A stretch of DNA of 58,943 nt. Origin: Syntrophorhabdus sp. PtaB.Bin047 (lineage in GTDB: Bacteria; Desulfobacterota; Syntrophorhabdia; Syntrophorhabdales; Syntrophorhabdaceae). Shown here in pieces: positions 1 to 8,304 of the stretch (positions are counted from its first letter, which is position 1; each line of letters begins with the position of its first letter). The notes below the pieces were generated by a model. It saw nothing but the letters and a program-made list of their open reading frames with translations. It searched no databases and was not told where the DNA came from. The DNA lies in assembly GCA_002067235.1 (NCBI GenBank), contig MVQP01000008.1, forward strand, positions 1 to 58,943. Reading direction: 5' to 3'. The position numbers and the translations under genes are program-made.

Positions 1-1044
1 GGCATAGCAGGGAAGGTTCGTGAACTCCCCCGTGAGGCCGTCGAACCAGATCGCGTATTCGCGGTGGCCGAACCCGTGCCGGGCGGGGCGCTTCTCGTCC
101 ATGAAACGCTCGCCCTTCCTGTTCAGCCATACGTAATTGTCGCCCTTCGGCCTCAGGATGGCGGGATACTTCATGCCTTTGCACTCTATCGTGTCGTACT
201 GGCCGAGAAAGACGTGGTTGTGCCACATCTGGCAGCCTGCGTACTGGGTCATCCTGACGCCGTCTCCCGTGTTGTAGACGCTACCCTTGTAGAGCTGTTT
301 GCCGGGTATCATCTGTTTGTTCATCTCCTCATTGAATTCGAAACCGCCGCAGGCCACGATGACGGCCTTTGCCGCCTTGATGTTGATCCTCTTGCCGTTA
401 CGGCTTGCCATGACGCCGATGACCTCGCGGCTCGGCGACTGGATGAGCTCATGCGCCGGGGTCTCGTAGATGACCTTTATCTTGCGGTCGTCAACGGCCT
501 TGCGGACCTTGCCCCACATGATGCCCTTTCCGATCGTCCCGTTGTCCGCAAACATCTCGATGCTGTCGGCCCCGGGCAAAGTGGGATGCTCCGGCGCGAA
601 GGCGCGCGCCGTGAACTTCAACGGTTTCACGCCAAACTTCTTCAGGTACTCGTTCGTCTTCATCGTCTCCGCGGCAACGAACCGGATCACCTCATCGGAG
701 GTATGGCCCTGGTCCATCGCCTTGTAGTAGGCGAAGGATTTCTCCAGGTCGTTGTTGCAGAGCCAGAGGTTGCCCGAGATGCGGCTGTTGCCGCCCTCGA
801 ACTCCTTCGGCGCCTTGTCGATGATAAGCGCCTTTGCGCCGGCGTCGTGCGCCTCGATGGCGGCGACAAGGCCCGACAGCCCCGTCCCGATAACGACGAC
901 GTCCGCCGCCTCGTCCCATTTCATCTTTTTCGGGTTGACGGCGATGGGTTCCGCCTGGGCCTTCGATGCAAGCCCCACTGCAACACCGGCCGCGCCGATG
1001 GCGCCCAATTTAAGAAAGTCCCTGCGGCCAAGATCTTTTTTCAT
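1..1044 (-). CDS. Tat-exported FAD-dependent reductase, flavocytochrome c/fumarate reductase type (partial)
   Basis: The gene runs off the window edge, so only the first 348 codons are visible and the C-terminal catalytic part is missing. The N-terminus has a twin-arginine signal (GRRDFLKLGA followed by a hydrophobic Ala/Gly/Val stretch and an AQA-like cleavage site), so the protein should act in the periplasm. After it comes an FAD-binding Rossmann motif (DVVVIGTGLSGLVAAIEA) and the GGNSRISG loop typical of the flavocytochrome c fumarate/urocanate/acrylate reductase family. These enzymes reduce unsaturated organic acids as terminal acceptors; the substrate here cannot be assigned. The start ATG at 1044 follows a strong GGAGGAAGAAG ribosome binding site. 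No heme-binding CxxCH is visible in the visible part. A promoter and a palindrome lie upstream. Confidence 0.85.
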   Translation of the reverse strand, partial: MKKDLGRRDFLKLGAIGAAGVAVGLASKAQAEPIAVNPKKMKWDEAADVVVIGTGLSGLVAAIEAHDAGAKALIIDKAPKEFEGGNSRISGNLWLCNNDLEKSFAYYKAMDQGHTSDEVIRFVAAETMKTNEYLKKFGVKPLKFTARAFAPEHPTLPGADSIEMFADNGTIGKGIMWGKVRKAVDDRKIKVIYETPAHELIQSPSREVIGVMASRNGKRINIKAAKAVIVACGGFEFNEEMNKQMIPGKQLYKGSVYNTGDGVRMTQYAGCQMWHNHVFLGQYDTIECKGMKYPAILRPKGDNYVWLNRKGERFMDEKRPARHGFGHREYAIWFDGLTGEFTNLPCYA

Positions 1045-1132
1045 CTTCTTCCTCCTTCATTATGCATATCTAAATGATGTCTTTCCTATGACCGAAGGCC
1101 CTGCATCTGCCTTCCCTTCGCGGCCATTCCCT

Positions 1133-1162
1133 ATTGTACCGCCGCAGCACAAAGGGTTGCAA
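1133..1162 (-). promoter_or_regulatory. Putative sigma70-type promoter of the Tat flavoprotein gene
   Basis: Read on the minus strand, TTGCAA (1162-1157) and TACAAT (1138-1133) are separated by 18 bases, about 90 bases upstream of the ATG at 1044. Confidence 0.5.
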
Positions 1163-1174
1163 GACAATTCGTTT

Positions 1175-1203
1175 CACTAGATAATGTGAGGCCTCATCTA
1201 GTG
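1175..1203. promoter_or_regulatory. Palindromic site upstream of the flavoprotein promoter
   Basis: CACTAGAT (1175-1182) is mirrored perfectly by ATCTAGTG (1196-1203). A second palindrome, TGAGGCCTCA (1187-1196), lies inside. The site is just upstream of the -35 at 1157-1162, where an activator or repressor could bind. Its function is inferred only from symmetry and position. Confidence 0.4.
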
Positions 1204-1219
1204 GTACGATTCTTTCCAG

Positions 1220-1249
1220 TTGACTTGGTCCCGGGAAAATGGTTATTAC
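1220..1249 (+). promoter_or_regulatory. Putative promoter of the candidate structured RNA
   Basis: TTGACT at 1220-1225 and TATTAC at 1244-1249 are separated by 18 bases. Transcription would start near 1256, just ahead of a run of hairpins that ends in a terminator. Confidence 0.45.
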
Positions 1250-1255
1250 TTACCA

Positions 1256-1476
1256 AACCAAAAACCAGGCAATGCTCCCGCAGCGCATGCCGGCGGACCG
1301 GGTGTCCGCCCGCGAAGAAGCGTTGTGGCACCCCGTGGTGCCGTTCCCCGCAAGATGGGTCCCCACGGGGACAGGGAGTTGATATTGGTGGTGAAGTACG
1401 CTGCGACTACCCCCCGTGCGAAGAGCACGACAAGCGCGGGGCGGGCCTGACTCACCCGCCTCGCGCGATCTTTTTT
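1256..1476 (+). ncRNA. Candidate structured non-coding RNA or leader RNA
   Basis: No convincing protein is encoded here, but the plus strand carries a series of perfect hairpins: GGCGGAC/GTCCGCC (1292-1310), GGCACC/GGTGCC (1327-1342), GTCCC/GGGAC (1359-1372) and CGTGC/GCACG (1415-1429). A strong intrinsic terminator follows (1434-1476). Two longer-range pairings, CTCCC 1275-1279 with GGGAG 1374-1378 and GCAGCG 1280-1285 with CGCTGC 1399-1404, cross each other, so they imply a pseudoknot or alternative folds. I compared it by eye with 6S, SRP, tmRNA, RNase P and common riboswitch cores and recognised none. It could be a free-standing small RNA or a terminated leader of the glycosyltransferase gene downstream. 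The structural signs are visible; expression is inferred. Confidence 0.45.
1434..1476 (+). terminator. Intrinsic terminator
   Basis: The arms GCGCGGGGCGGG (1434-1445) and CCCGCCTCGCGC (1455-1466) pair over 12 positions with one G-T wobble, with a 9-base loop. GATC and six T (1471-1476) follow. Confidence 0.7.
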
Positions 1477-1616
1477 GCTTAACGGCACCCTCTTTTTTCG
1501 TTACAATGGTACACATCCCATGGGACGCAATGCCTCCATTTTCACTATGCATCATATCCCTGTAAGGACCGTCGGTTAGCGGCATGACGGGGACAGGGAC
1601 ACAACCCTTCAGCGAA

Positions 1617-2504
1617 ATGTCGACCCGGGATGAGGTTCTCGTCGTCCATCTTGGAGGTCTCGGTGACGTTTGCCTGTCGGAGTCCGTCTTCCTCTCCCTT
1701 CACAGGCATTTCGGGGACAGCCTCGTGGCCCTGGGCAACAGGCGCTTTCTTGACCTCTTTGGAGGCCACTTTGCGAGAACCCACGGGGTGGAATCCCGTC
1801 ACTGGCTGTACCTTTTTTCCGAGAAGCTCACGGGGCCCCGCTGGCGGCGGATCGTCTTTGTCGGCAAGGACCGCCGGGGCTCCCTCCGCAGCCGCTGGAA
1901 GGCCCATTCCGTCAAGGAGCCGGTATTCATCGACATGTACCCCGAGGGGGCATTCGACTCACCTCCCTCAGGCGATGTGACAGGCGCTCCCGTGGAGACG
2001 GTGCACATCGAAGACTACCAGTTGCGGCAGCTCTCTCAAGCAGGGATAGAGCCTGCAAGGAAAGAGATAGTCCCGAAGGGGGCGCGGCGGGTCATCCTCT
2101 ACGCCGAGGAAGGGTTTTCAAAGGAGAAATGGCCGGTGGAGAACTTCGTAGCCCTCCGGGAACTGCTTGGCCGGGGCGGCATCGACGTCTATCTGATGAG
2201 GCCGCCCGAGCTGTCCCTTTCCACTGAGGGGTCCATTTTCTTCGAAGATCTCGCCGACGTAAAGGTGTTCTTCGGCGGCGGAGGCATCTTCGTGTCCAAC
2301 GATTCCGGCATGGCCCACCTTGCCGGCGCCTCAGGCCTCACCACGATAACCATCTTCACAGGCTTCAACCCTGCCATCTGGCATCCCAGGGGAAGGAACA
2401 TCTCGCTGAAAACCGGCGTCGATGGAACCGACGTCGAGTCGCTTGCCAGAACAATCGTCGGGCTGATGGAACGATGGGATGAAAAGGGAGGGGACCCTCC
2501 CTGA
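1617..2504 (+). CDS. Glycosyltransferase family 9 (heptosyltransferase-like)
   Basis: About 295 residues. The N-terminus reads DEVLVVHLGGLGDVCLSE, the first strand and GLGD loop of GT-B family 9 enzymes such as the ADP-heptose:LPS heptosyltransferases. The C-terminal donor-binding segment VSNDSGMAHLAGASG is also characteristic. The likely role is adding a sugar to lipopolysaccharide core or a related glycan on the cytoplasmic face of the inner membrane; the exact donor and acceptor are unknown. An in-frame ATG exists at 1584, but neither ATG has a clear ribosome binding site. I chose 1617 because the conserved domain begins a few residues after it. The gene is convergent with the M48 peptidase gene, with only 9 bases between stops. 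Confidence 0.8.
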   Translation: MSTRDEVLVVHLGGLGDVCLSESVFLSLHRHFGDSLVALGNRRFLDLFGGHFARTHGVESRHWLYLFSEKLTGPRWRRIVFVGKDRRGSLRSRWKAHSVKEPVFIDMYPEGAFDSPPSGDVTGAPVETVHIEDYQLRQLSQAGIEPARKEIVPKGARRVILYAEEGFSKEKWPVENFVALRELLGRGGIDVYLMRPPELSLSTEGSIFFEDLADVKVFFGGGGIFVSNDSGMAHLAGASGLTTITIFTGFNPAIWHPRGRNISLKTGVDGTDVESLARTIVGLMERWDEKGGDPP

Positions 2505-2513
2505 ACCCTTATT

Positions 2514-3839
2514 CTACTTCTTCTTCTCTTCCAGGCTGTCGAGGAGACGCATGAGCTCCATGCCCTCGCGGGAGTTGATGCCGTAACGGGAGATGGCCTT
2601 TTCGAGGTTCGTTTTCGCCAGCATGTAGTTACCCTTGCACATGTAGTACCGGCCGAGGTTGGCATGACCCGCGGCCTCGTCGCCCGTCCTCCCCTGTATC
2701 ATGCCGAGACGGTAGTATATCTCGGGATAGGAGGGGGCGTAGGGGATGAGGGACTGGTAGGTGGTCTCGGCCCGATCGCTCCTGCCCATGCCCTCGTAGG
2801 CCCTGGCGAGATAGTAGCGGCCCACCTTTTCCGTGACGTCCTTAAGCACCCCGGCGGCCTCGGGAAACCTGCCGGCGGTGACGTAGATCTCCCCCAGGAA
2901 GATGTTCCTGTACGGAGAGTTGATGGTCCGGGCAATCCGCACCGCTTCCTCGAAATTGCCCTTCAGGGAATGATAGAGTGCCGCACCGTATGCCGCGACG
3001 GGGTCCCTGCCGTCCCGGCTGTACCGCCTGACCCAGATATCGTCGGCAAGGCCCCGGGAGCGGTAGGCCTGCACGACCTGGGCGCGAGCGATTATGTAAG
3101 GAAAGAGAGAAGTATCCACGGAAGGGGGCTTCCTGGTCCACATTTTTTCCAGGTTGATGATGCGGCTTTCGTGATAGGGGTGGGTGAGAAGATATTGGGG
3201 ATAGAGCTTGTCGCCCCCGCCGGCCCGCAGTTTCTTGAGAAAGTCCGCGATGCCGAGACCTCCGTAGCCTGCTTCGTTGGCAAGGATGGAGCCCTCGCGG
3301 TCCGCCTCGTCCTCATCCTCGCGGGAATACTTCAGGGCCATCGACTGAGCCGTGCCCATGCCCGTCACAAGGACGGCCTCGCGTGCCGAATCACCGACGA
3401 GCATCGCGGCGAGCATCGTGGCGATAACGGTGGCGTTGAGATACTTCTGTTTGTCCATCCTCTTCGCGATATGCCTTTTCTTGATATGGGCGAACTCGTG
3501 GGCCATGACGCCGGCAACCTCTTCTTCGTTGTCGCAATTGGCAATGAGACCTGCCGCGATGTAAACGTATCCGCCGATCGTGGCAAAGGCGTCGATGGTG
3601 GGAGAATCGATCACGGTGAGGATCACAGGGAATGGCATGGTCGTCCTGCTCTCGAGCCTCCCCCGTATTTCATTGAGGTACAGCGCAATGTAGGGATCGT
3701 TGTTGATGGGCGCCGACCGGGCGATCTCCAGGTAGATCTCCTCGCCGTACTTGCGTTCCTCCTCGTTGGTAAGGGCGAAAGCGGCAACGGACGCGACAAG
3801 GAAGAGAAATGCCGTGACGATGGCGACGCGTCTTTTCAT
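2514..3839 (-). CDS. M48 family zinc metalloprotease with TPR repeats (BepA/YfgC-like)
   Basis: 441 residues. A signal peptide (about residues 1-22) is followed by an M48 domain with the zinc-binding HEFAH in AGVMAHEFAHIKKRH and a downstream Glu in the EDEADREGSILA region. The C-terminal half is helical, with TPR-like repeats (for example around FEEAVRIARTI and GRFPEAAGVLKD). This layout matches periplasmic BepA-type proteases that help or clear outer-membrane assembly intermediates. The ATG overlaps the stop of the D,D-carboxypeptidase gene by four bases (ATGA), so the two are translationally coupled envelope-maintenance genes. The C-terminus ends in Glu/Lys-rich sequence. Family assignment is firm; the exact substrate is inferred. 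Confidence 0.9.
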   Translation of the reverse strand: MKRRVAIVTAFLFLVASVAAFALTNEEERKYGEEIYLEIARSAPINNDPYIALYLNEIRGRLESRTTMPFPVILTVIDSPTIDAFATIGGYVYIAAGLIANCDNEEEVAGVMAHEFAHIKKRHIAKRMDKQKYLNATVIATMLAAMLVGDSAREAVLVTGMGTAQSMALKYSREDEDEADREGSILANEAGYGGLGIADFLKKLRAGGGDKLYPQYLLTHPYHESRIINLEKMWTRKPPSVDTSLFPYIIARAQVVQAYRSRGLADDIWVRRYSRDGRDPVAAYGAALYHSLKGNFEEAVRIARTINSPYRNIFLGEIYVTAGRFPEAAGVLKDVTEKVGRYYLARAYEGMGRSDRAETTYQSLIPYAPSYPEIYYRLGMIQGRTGDEAAGHANLGRYYMCKGNYMLAKTNLEKAISRYGINSREGMELMRLLDSLEEKKK

Positions 3840-4777
3840 TGTTTCTTTGCTATCTTCTTCTTTGGTTTCACGGCACGGTGCTTGACGGCCTTTTTCCGGG
3901 ATGCCGGTGTCTTCTTCGGGGTGGTGGTGGAACAGAGCGTGACGGAAGAGGCCCGCGCTTGACGCAACTGCTCATCGGTGGGAACGTCATCGTATATGGT
4001 CTTCAGTATCTCCACTGTGTCACCCCAGAGGTTGCGGCTACCCAGAAGGGCCAGGATGTAGACCCTGCCGTTCTTCTCGAAGGCCCCCACATAGCAGTGC
4101 CTCGCTGCCCGGGTGTACCCCGTTTTCCCGCCAATGGCCGGTTCGAAGCAGAAGAGCAGCCTGTTGTGGTTCTTGTAGCGCACCTTTCGTGTCGAGTCCT
4201 CGAAAAGGAAGTACCGTGTGGCGATGAGCTCGACGAAGCGCTCGTTGGCCATGGCATGCCGGAAGATAAGGGCAAGGTCGTAAGGGGTGCTGTACTGGTT
4301 ATCCGAGGGCAGGCCTGAGGCGTTCTCGAAGTTCGTGTCTATGGCGCCGATCTCCCGGGCCCGCTGCGTCATCAGGCGCGCAAAGGCGCTTTCGGAACCG
4401 CTGATGTGGGTCGCGAGGGCATAGGCCGCATCGTTCGCCGATTTCACCATCGTTCCCTTCATGAGGTCCTCGGAACGGTATTTCTTTCCCGGGACGAGGT
4501 TCATCTTGGACGGAGATATCTGGAGAACCTGCCTGTCGGGGGCGACGATCTCATCGCCGCCGAGGTGCTCCATGGCAACGAGCGTCGTCATCACCTTGGT
4601 CGTGCTCGCCGGCGGGAGCCTGCGGTGATAGTCCTTGCCCGTGATGATCCGGAAGGTGTCTTTTTCGACGAGTATATAGGACGAGGCCGTTATGCCTCCG
4701 TTCTCTCCCTGGGCGCAAAGGGCGTAAGGCGTGAAGAGAAGGGAAACCAGGAGGGAAAGGGCAAGAGCGAAACGCAT
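3836..4777 (-). CDS. dacA: D-alanyl-D-alanine carboxypeptidase (serine-type penicillin-binding protein, S11)
   Basis: 313 residues. A signal peptide is followed by the three penicillin-binding motifs: SxxK (STTK in PPASTTKVMTTL), SxN (SAND in VKSANDAAYALATH) and KTG (GGKTGYTRAARHC). The enzyme trims the terminal D-Ala from peptidoglycan stem peptides in the periplasm. It is shorter than E. coli PBP5 and lacks the C-terminal beta-domain plus amphipathic anchor. Instead it ends in a very Lys-rich tail (KKAVKHRAVKPKKK), which could bind anionic wall or membrane. The symbol is used for the family; which Dac paralogue it represents is not resolved. It overlaps the M48 gene by four bases. The ATG has no obvious ribosome binding site and lies only a few bases below a plausible promoter. 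Confidence 0.88.
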   Translation of the reverse strand: MRFALALSLLVSLLFTPYALCAQGENGGITASSYILVEKDTFRIITGKDYHRRLPPASTTKVMTTLVAMEHLGGDEIVAPDRQVLQISPSKMNLVPGKKYRSEDLMKGTMVKSANDAAYALATHISGSESAFARLMTQRAREIGAIDTNFENASGLPSDNQYSTPYDLALIFRHAMANERFVELIATRYFLFEDSTRKVRYKNHNRLLFCFEPAIGGKTGYTRAARHCYVGAFEKNGRVYILALLGSRNLWGDTVEILKTIYDDVPTDEQLRQARASSVTLCSTTTPKKTPASRKKAVKHRAVKPKKKIAKKQ

Positions 4778-4786
4778 CGTTGCTTA

Positions 4787-4815
4787 TATATACACTATTC
4801 TGACGGGCCGCACAA
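4787..4815 (-). promoter_or_regulatory. Putative promoter of the D,D-carboxypeptidase gene
   Basis: On the minus strand TTGTGC (4815-4810) and TATATA (4792-4787) are 17 bases apart. The predicted start of transcription is within a few bases of the ATG at 4777, which would make a nearly leaderless message. Confidence 0.4.
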
Positions 4816-4826
4816 CCTTAGAAACC

Positions 4827-4851
4827 GTTTCAGCAAGTTTCAGGTTTCAGG
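4827..4851. repeat. TTTCAGG heptamer repeat
   Basis: Three GTTTCAG/TTTCAGG words lie in the recJ-dacA intergenic space. A weaker opposite-strand counterpart follows at about 4920-4938 (CCTTGAAACATGGAACGGG), giving a loose palindrome. This is a member of the dispersed family also seen near 18.1, 18.2, 50.6, 51.3, 52.1 and 58.8 kb. Confidence 0.55.
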
Positions 4852-4942
4852 CCAAAGGCATGAACCCGCGGCCGGCACTATCTCCGTCAGGGGCATGTGG
4901 GGCATCGGGCGGTTTTTGTGCCTTGAAACATGGAACGGGTCT

Positions 4943-6634
4943 TTATTGCACTTCCTTTATGTTGAGGTGTATGAAGCGTTCCCCCATTTCCATTTTGACG
5001 ACGGGGGAGGCGATTATCCTTGCACCGCCTTCCCTCTGGAGGGAGCCTTTTGGTGCGTAGAAGCCGTACCAGGTCCTGTTGTCCCCATCGGTGATCCTCG
5101 TGCGCCCGTTCGGCGCGGCGAAGACTCCCGCGGCGTTAAAGGCAAGGTTCGGACGGGGGTTGCCGATACCGAAGGGGCCGAGATCCTCCAGCCTCTCCAT
5201 CACCTCCGCCGTCAGTTCGTCGAACCCCGCCGCCGTGTCCACGTGCACCGTGCGCCTGTGCGGGGTGATGCTCCCCTCGACCGCCCTTTCGAAGGCCTCG
5301 GCAAAAAGCTGTAGATTCTCCTCCTCAAGGGAGATGCCGCATGCGTATTTGTGGCCGCCATATTTCAGGAGGAGGTGCGAGAGGGAGCCTATGGTCTCGA
5401 AAAGATCTATACCGTCACCTCCCCTGCCGGAGCCCTTCCATATCCCGTTCACCCGGGTAATGACGATGGCCGGTCTTTCGAAATGCTCCGTCAGCTTTTG
5501 GGCTACGATACCCAGGACGCCCGCGTGCCACTTCTCGTCGAAGACAACGATCGTCTTCCTGCCGGACAGGCCGTCACGGCCTATCGAAGCGACGATCTCC
5601 TCGTGTATCTTCTTCTCCCGCTGTTGTCTCTCGTTGTTCAGCCTCTGCAGGTGCGCGAGAAGCTGGGAGGCCGACCCGGTCTCTCTTGCCACGAGGAAAT
5701 CGAGGGCCGGATGGGGACTCGCAACCCTGCCGGCTGCGTTGATCCGGGGAACGATGATGAAGCCGAGGGCAAATTCGTTGATAAGCCCCTTCGATATGAC
5801 CCTGCTGTCGAGCATCGACCTGAGCCATGCCCGCGGCATGGCGTTCATGACCGCCATGCCGTGGCGCACGAGTATCCTGTTGTCTCCCAGAAGCGGCACC
5901 ATGTCGCCCACGGTCCCCACGGTCACGAGGTCGAGCTCTTTCTTCAGGTTGATATGGGCCGGTATAAGCCCCTTTCCGTGCATCACGCGGCGCAGCCCCA
6001 GGAGAAAGAAGAAAGTGACGCCGCATGCGGCGAGGTCCCTCGTGGGAAACCGGGAGTCCCGGCGCTTGGGGTTTATGACGGCCACCGCCGGGGGGACCTC
6101 CACCCCCATCTCATGGTGATCTATGACGATGGTATCCATCCCGAGGCTCCGGGCATGGGCTATCTCCACGGCATTGGAGGCCCCGCAGTCGAGGGAGACT
6201 ATAAGGTCCACGCCTTGCTTCGCGAGCTCCTCCATCTTGTCGATGTGAAGCCCGTACCCTTCTTCCCGGGTGGGTATGTGGATGATGGGCGCGACCCCCA
6301 GATGGGCCAGGAAATTGAACATCAGGGCGAGGCAGGAGATGCCGTCCGCGTCGTAGTCGCCCCATATGCAGATGCGCTCTCCCCTGCCGATCGCCTCGAC
6401 GAGGCGGGCCACGCCCTTGTCCATATCGGGCAGGAGGAAGGGCTCCGAAAGGTCGGCGAGTCGGGGCTTCAGGAAGACATGGGCCTCATCGGGGGTCCTC
6501 ACCCCGCGGGCGACGAGGATGCGCGCGATGAGGTCCGGGACGCCGGCGCCTTCCGCTATCTCGCGGATGATCCCTGCGGCCTCTTGTTCCCCCGGGGGGC
6601 CGGGGGCGACAATTTCCGGGCCGCCATTACCCAT
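4943..6634 (-). CDS. recJ: Single-stranded-DNA-specific exonuclease RecJ
   Basis: About 563 residues, the usual RecJ size. DHH-family motifs are clear: GDYDADGISCLALMFNFL (motif I), VSLDCGASN, and IDHHEMGVEVPPAVAVINPK (the DHH motif), then the DHHA1 segment KYGGHKYACGISL and a C-terminal OB fold. It degrades single-stranded DNA 5' to 3' in recombination and mismatch/base-excision repair. The open frame extends upstream to 6784, but that part lies inside pyrD and is not RecJ-like. I chose the ATG at 6634 (MGNGGPEIVAP), which overlaps the pyrD stop by eight bases, as in a coupled operon. Confidence 0.93.
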   Translation of the reverse strand: MGNGGPEIVAPGPPGEQEAAGIIREIAEGAGVPDLIARILVARGVRTPDEAHVFLKPRLADLSEPFLLPDMDKGVARLVEAIGRGERICIWGDYDADGISCLALMFNFLAHLGVAPIIHIPTREEGYGLHIDKMEELAKQGVDLIVSLDCGASNAVEIAHARSLGMDTIVIDHHEMGVEVPPAVAVINPKRRDSRFPTRDLAACGVTFFFLLGLRRVMHGKGLIPAHINLKKELDLVTVGTVGDMVPLLGDNRILVRHGMAVMNAMPRAWLRSMLDSRVISKGLINEFALGFIIVPRINAAGRVASPHPALDFLVARETGSASQLLAHLQRLNNERQQREKKIHEEIVASIGRDGLSGRKTIVVFDEKWHAGVLGIVAQKLTEHFERPAIVITRVNGIWKGSGRGGDGIDLFETIGSLSHLLLKYGGHKYACGISLEEENLQLFAEAFERAVEGSITPHRRTVHVDTAAGFDELTAEVMERLEDLGPFGIGNPRPNLAFNAAGVFAAPNGRTRITDGDNRTWYGFYAPKGSLQREGGARIIASPVVKMEMGERFIHLNIKEVQ

Positions 6635-7529
6635 GCGCGGCCCCCACGATGGCGGATATGCCGGCAAGGCCCGATGCGCCGAGCCAGGAATCAAGCCCCG
6701 CGATGATCTTCGGCATGGCGAAGGGGTCAACGAACGTGGCGGTACCCACCTGTACCGCGCTGGCACCCGCCATGAGGAATGCAAGGGCGTCCTCGGTGTT
6801 CATTATCCCGCCGACGCCGATGATGGGTATGGGGACCGCCTGTGAACATTCGTGCACGGCGCGCAACGCGACAGGTTTTAACAGGGGGCCGGAAAGGCCG
6901 CCCTTTAAGGTCACCCTGCGGCTCTTCACGTCGACGACGGCCGCGGGCATCGTGTTGATGAGCGTCAATCCGTCCGCTCCCCCCTCATAGGCGGCGCGGG
7001 CGATCTCCACGAGGTTCTTCACTTCCGGCGTCAGTTTCGCGATAAGGGGTATCTTCGTGACCTCCCGCACGGAACGTACGATGGCGTGGACCGCCGAGGC
7101 CTCCTTCCCGAAGCTGATGCCGCCCATCTTGATATTGGGGCAGGAAAGGTTCATCTCCAGCGCCACAATGAGGTCGTGCGGCTCTATGCTCCTCGCGCAG
7201 GAGAGGTATTCCTCTTCGCTGAAACCGAAGAAATTGACGATTATGGGACACCGCCTCTCTACGAAGAGAGGAAAGTAGTGGGAGAAGAAGCGGTCGACGC
7301 CCACGTTCTGGAGGCCGATGGAGTTCAGCATCCCGCAGCGTTCCTCCCAGACGCGGGGCGTGGGGTTGCCGTGATGGGGCGCGGCGGAGAGGCCCTTCGT
7401 CACGTAGGCCCCCATGGTATCCACTCCCCAGAGCGGTTCTATCTCGACGCCGTAGCCCAGCGTTCCCGATGCGTTCATAACGGGGTTCTTGAGCGACTTG
7501 CCGAAAAGTTCTACAGCAAGAGATCCCAT
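6627..7529 (-). CDS. pyrD: Dihydroorotate dehydrogenase, class 1B catalytic subunit
   Basis: 300 residues. FMN-binding TIM-barrel enzyme that oxidises dihydroorotate to orotate in pyrimidine synthesis. It carries the class 1 signature with the catalytic cysteine in MNLSCPNIKMGG, the NASG substrate loop (NPVMNASGTLGYG) and the FMN phosphate site VGGIMNTEDALAFLMAGASAVQVGTA. It lies directly downstream of pyrK with a 19-base overlap, so the two subunits form the NAD-linked class 1B complex rather than a quinone-linked enzyme. The start at 7529 has no good ribosome binding site, consistent with translational coupling to pyrK. recJ follows with an eight-base overlap. Confidence 0.95.
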   Translation of the reverse strand: MGSLAVELFGKSLKNPVMNASGTLGYGVEIEPLWGVDTMGAYVTKGLSAAPHHGNPTPRVWEERCGMLNSIGLQNVGVDRFFSHYFPLFVERRCPIIVNFFGFSEEEYLSCARSIEPHDLIVALEMNLSCPNIKMGGISFGKEASAVHAIVRSVREVTKIPLIAKLTPEVKNLVEIARAAYEGGADGLTLINTMPAAVVDVKSRRVTLKGGLSGPLLKPVALRAVHECSQAVPIPIIGVGGIMNTEDALAFLMAGASAVQVGTATFVDPFAMPKIIAGLDSWLGASGLAGISAIVGAAHG

Positions 7530-8269
7530 AGGTTGAATACCGGTCCTTCCTTACACGCCCGCTTGTAGGGGTTCGTCTCGTCCCGGGTGGCGACGACGCA
7601 GCCGAAACACAGGCCCATGCCGCAGGCCATTCTCTCTTCAACGGAAACCTGACAGGGGATCCTCACGGGTTCCAGGAGGGTCTTGAGGCTCTTTACCATG
7701 CCCGAAGGGCCGCAGGCGAAGACCTCCGGCTTCTTCCCCAGGTAGTCATCAAGGTGGTGTCCGAGAAGACCCACCACATCACCCGCGAATCCGAAGGAAC
7801 CGTCCATGGTCGAGGCGAGGACCCTTGTTGTTCCAAGGTCTTCCGCCAGACAGAGCTCATCTTTCCCCGTTGCCCCGAAGAAGAGGGTGGCCCTGTCGCC
7901 AAGCCGCTTGAGGAGCATTCTCACGCCGGCATAACCGATGCCTCCGGCGACCACGATGGGGGTGTTTCCCCTTCCCGGCGTGAAGCCTCGGCCGAGAGGG
8001 CCAAGGACCATGAGCGGTGCTCCCCTGACGGCGGCGCTCAAGGCGTCGGTACCCTTACCCACGACACGGTACACGATGGTCAATGTTCGTCCCCGGGAGT
8101 CGTATACACTGAAAGGCCTGCGCAGGAATATGTCCCTATCCGGGACCTTCACCATGACGAACTGACCGGGCGACACCCTGCCGAGAGACCTCTCGAGCCT
8201 CACGGTGAGACGGCGGTAGTTGCCGGTCACACGATCGTTGCCCGTGATCTTTCCCGGAATGTCATCCAT
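7511..8269 (-). CDS. pyrK: Dihydroorotate dehydrogenase electron-transfer subunit PyrK
   Basis: 252 residues. Ferredoxin-reductase-type FAD domain (RPFSVYDSRG FAD motif near residue 55), an NAD-binding domain (VVAGGIGYAGVRMLLKRL) and a C-terminal [2Fe-2S] site with cysteines in ERMACGMGLCFGCVV and YKRACKEGPVF. It passes electrons from PyrD to NAD. The start ATG at 8269 has AAGGGG eight bases upstream. It is the first gene of pyrK-pyrD-recJ on the minus strand. Confidence 0.95.
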   Translation of the reverse strand: MDDIPGKITGNDRVTGNYRRLTVRLERSLGRVSPGQFVMVKVPDRDIFLRRPFSVYDSRGRTLTIVYRVVGKGTDALSAAVRGAPLMVLGPLGRGFTPGRGNTPIVVAGGIGYAGVRMLLKRLGDRATLFFGATGKDELCLAEDLGTTRVLASTMDGSFGFAGDVVGLLGHHLDDYLGKKPEVFACGPSGMVKSLKTLLEPVRIPCQVSVEERMACGMGLCFGCVVATRDETNPYKRACKEGPVFNLWDLLL

Positions 8270-8304
8270 GGCTTCCCCTTAGGTCCCCGGTACGCTATAC
8301 CATT

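Noticed and set aside
1399..1407. CGCTGCGAC resembling part of the SAH riboswitch
   Set aside because: The remaining conserved SAH riboswitch segments and pairings are absent.
1186..1585. Overlapping short open frames on both strands
   Set aside because: Their composition is unlike real proteins and they coincide with RNA hairpins and a terminator.
2664..3962. 432-residue plus-strand open frame
   Set aside because: It is an antisense shadow of the M48 protease and D,D-carboxypeptidase genes, which have clear motifs.
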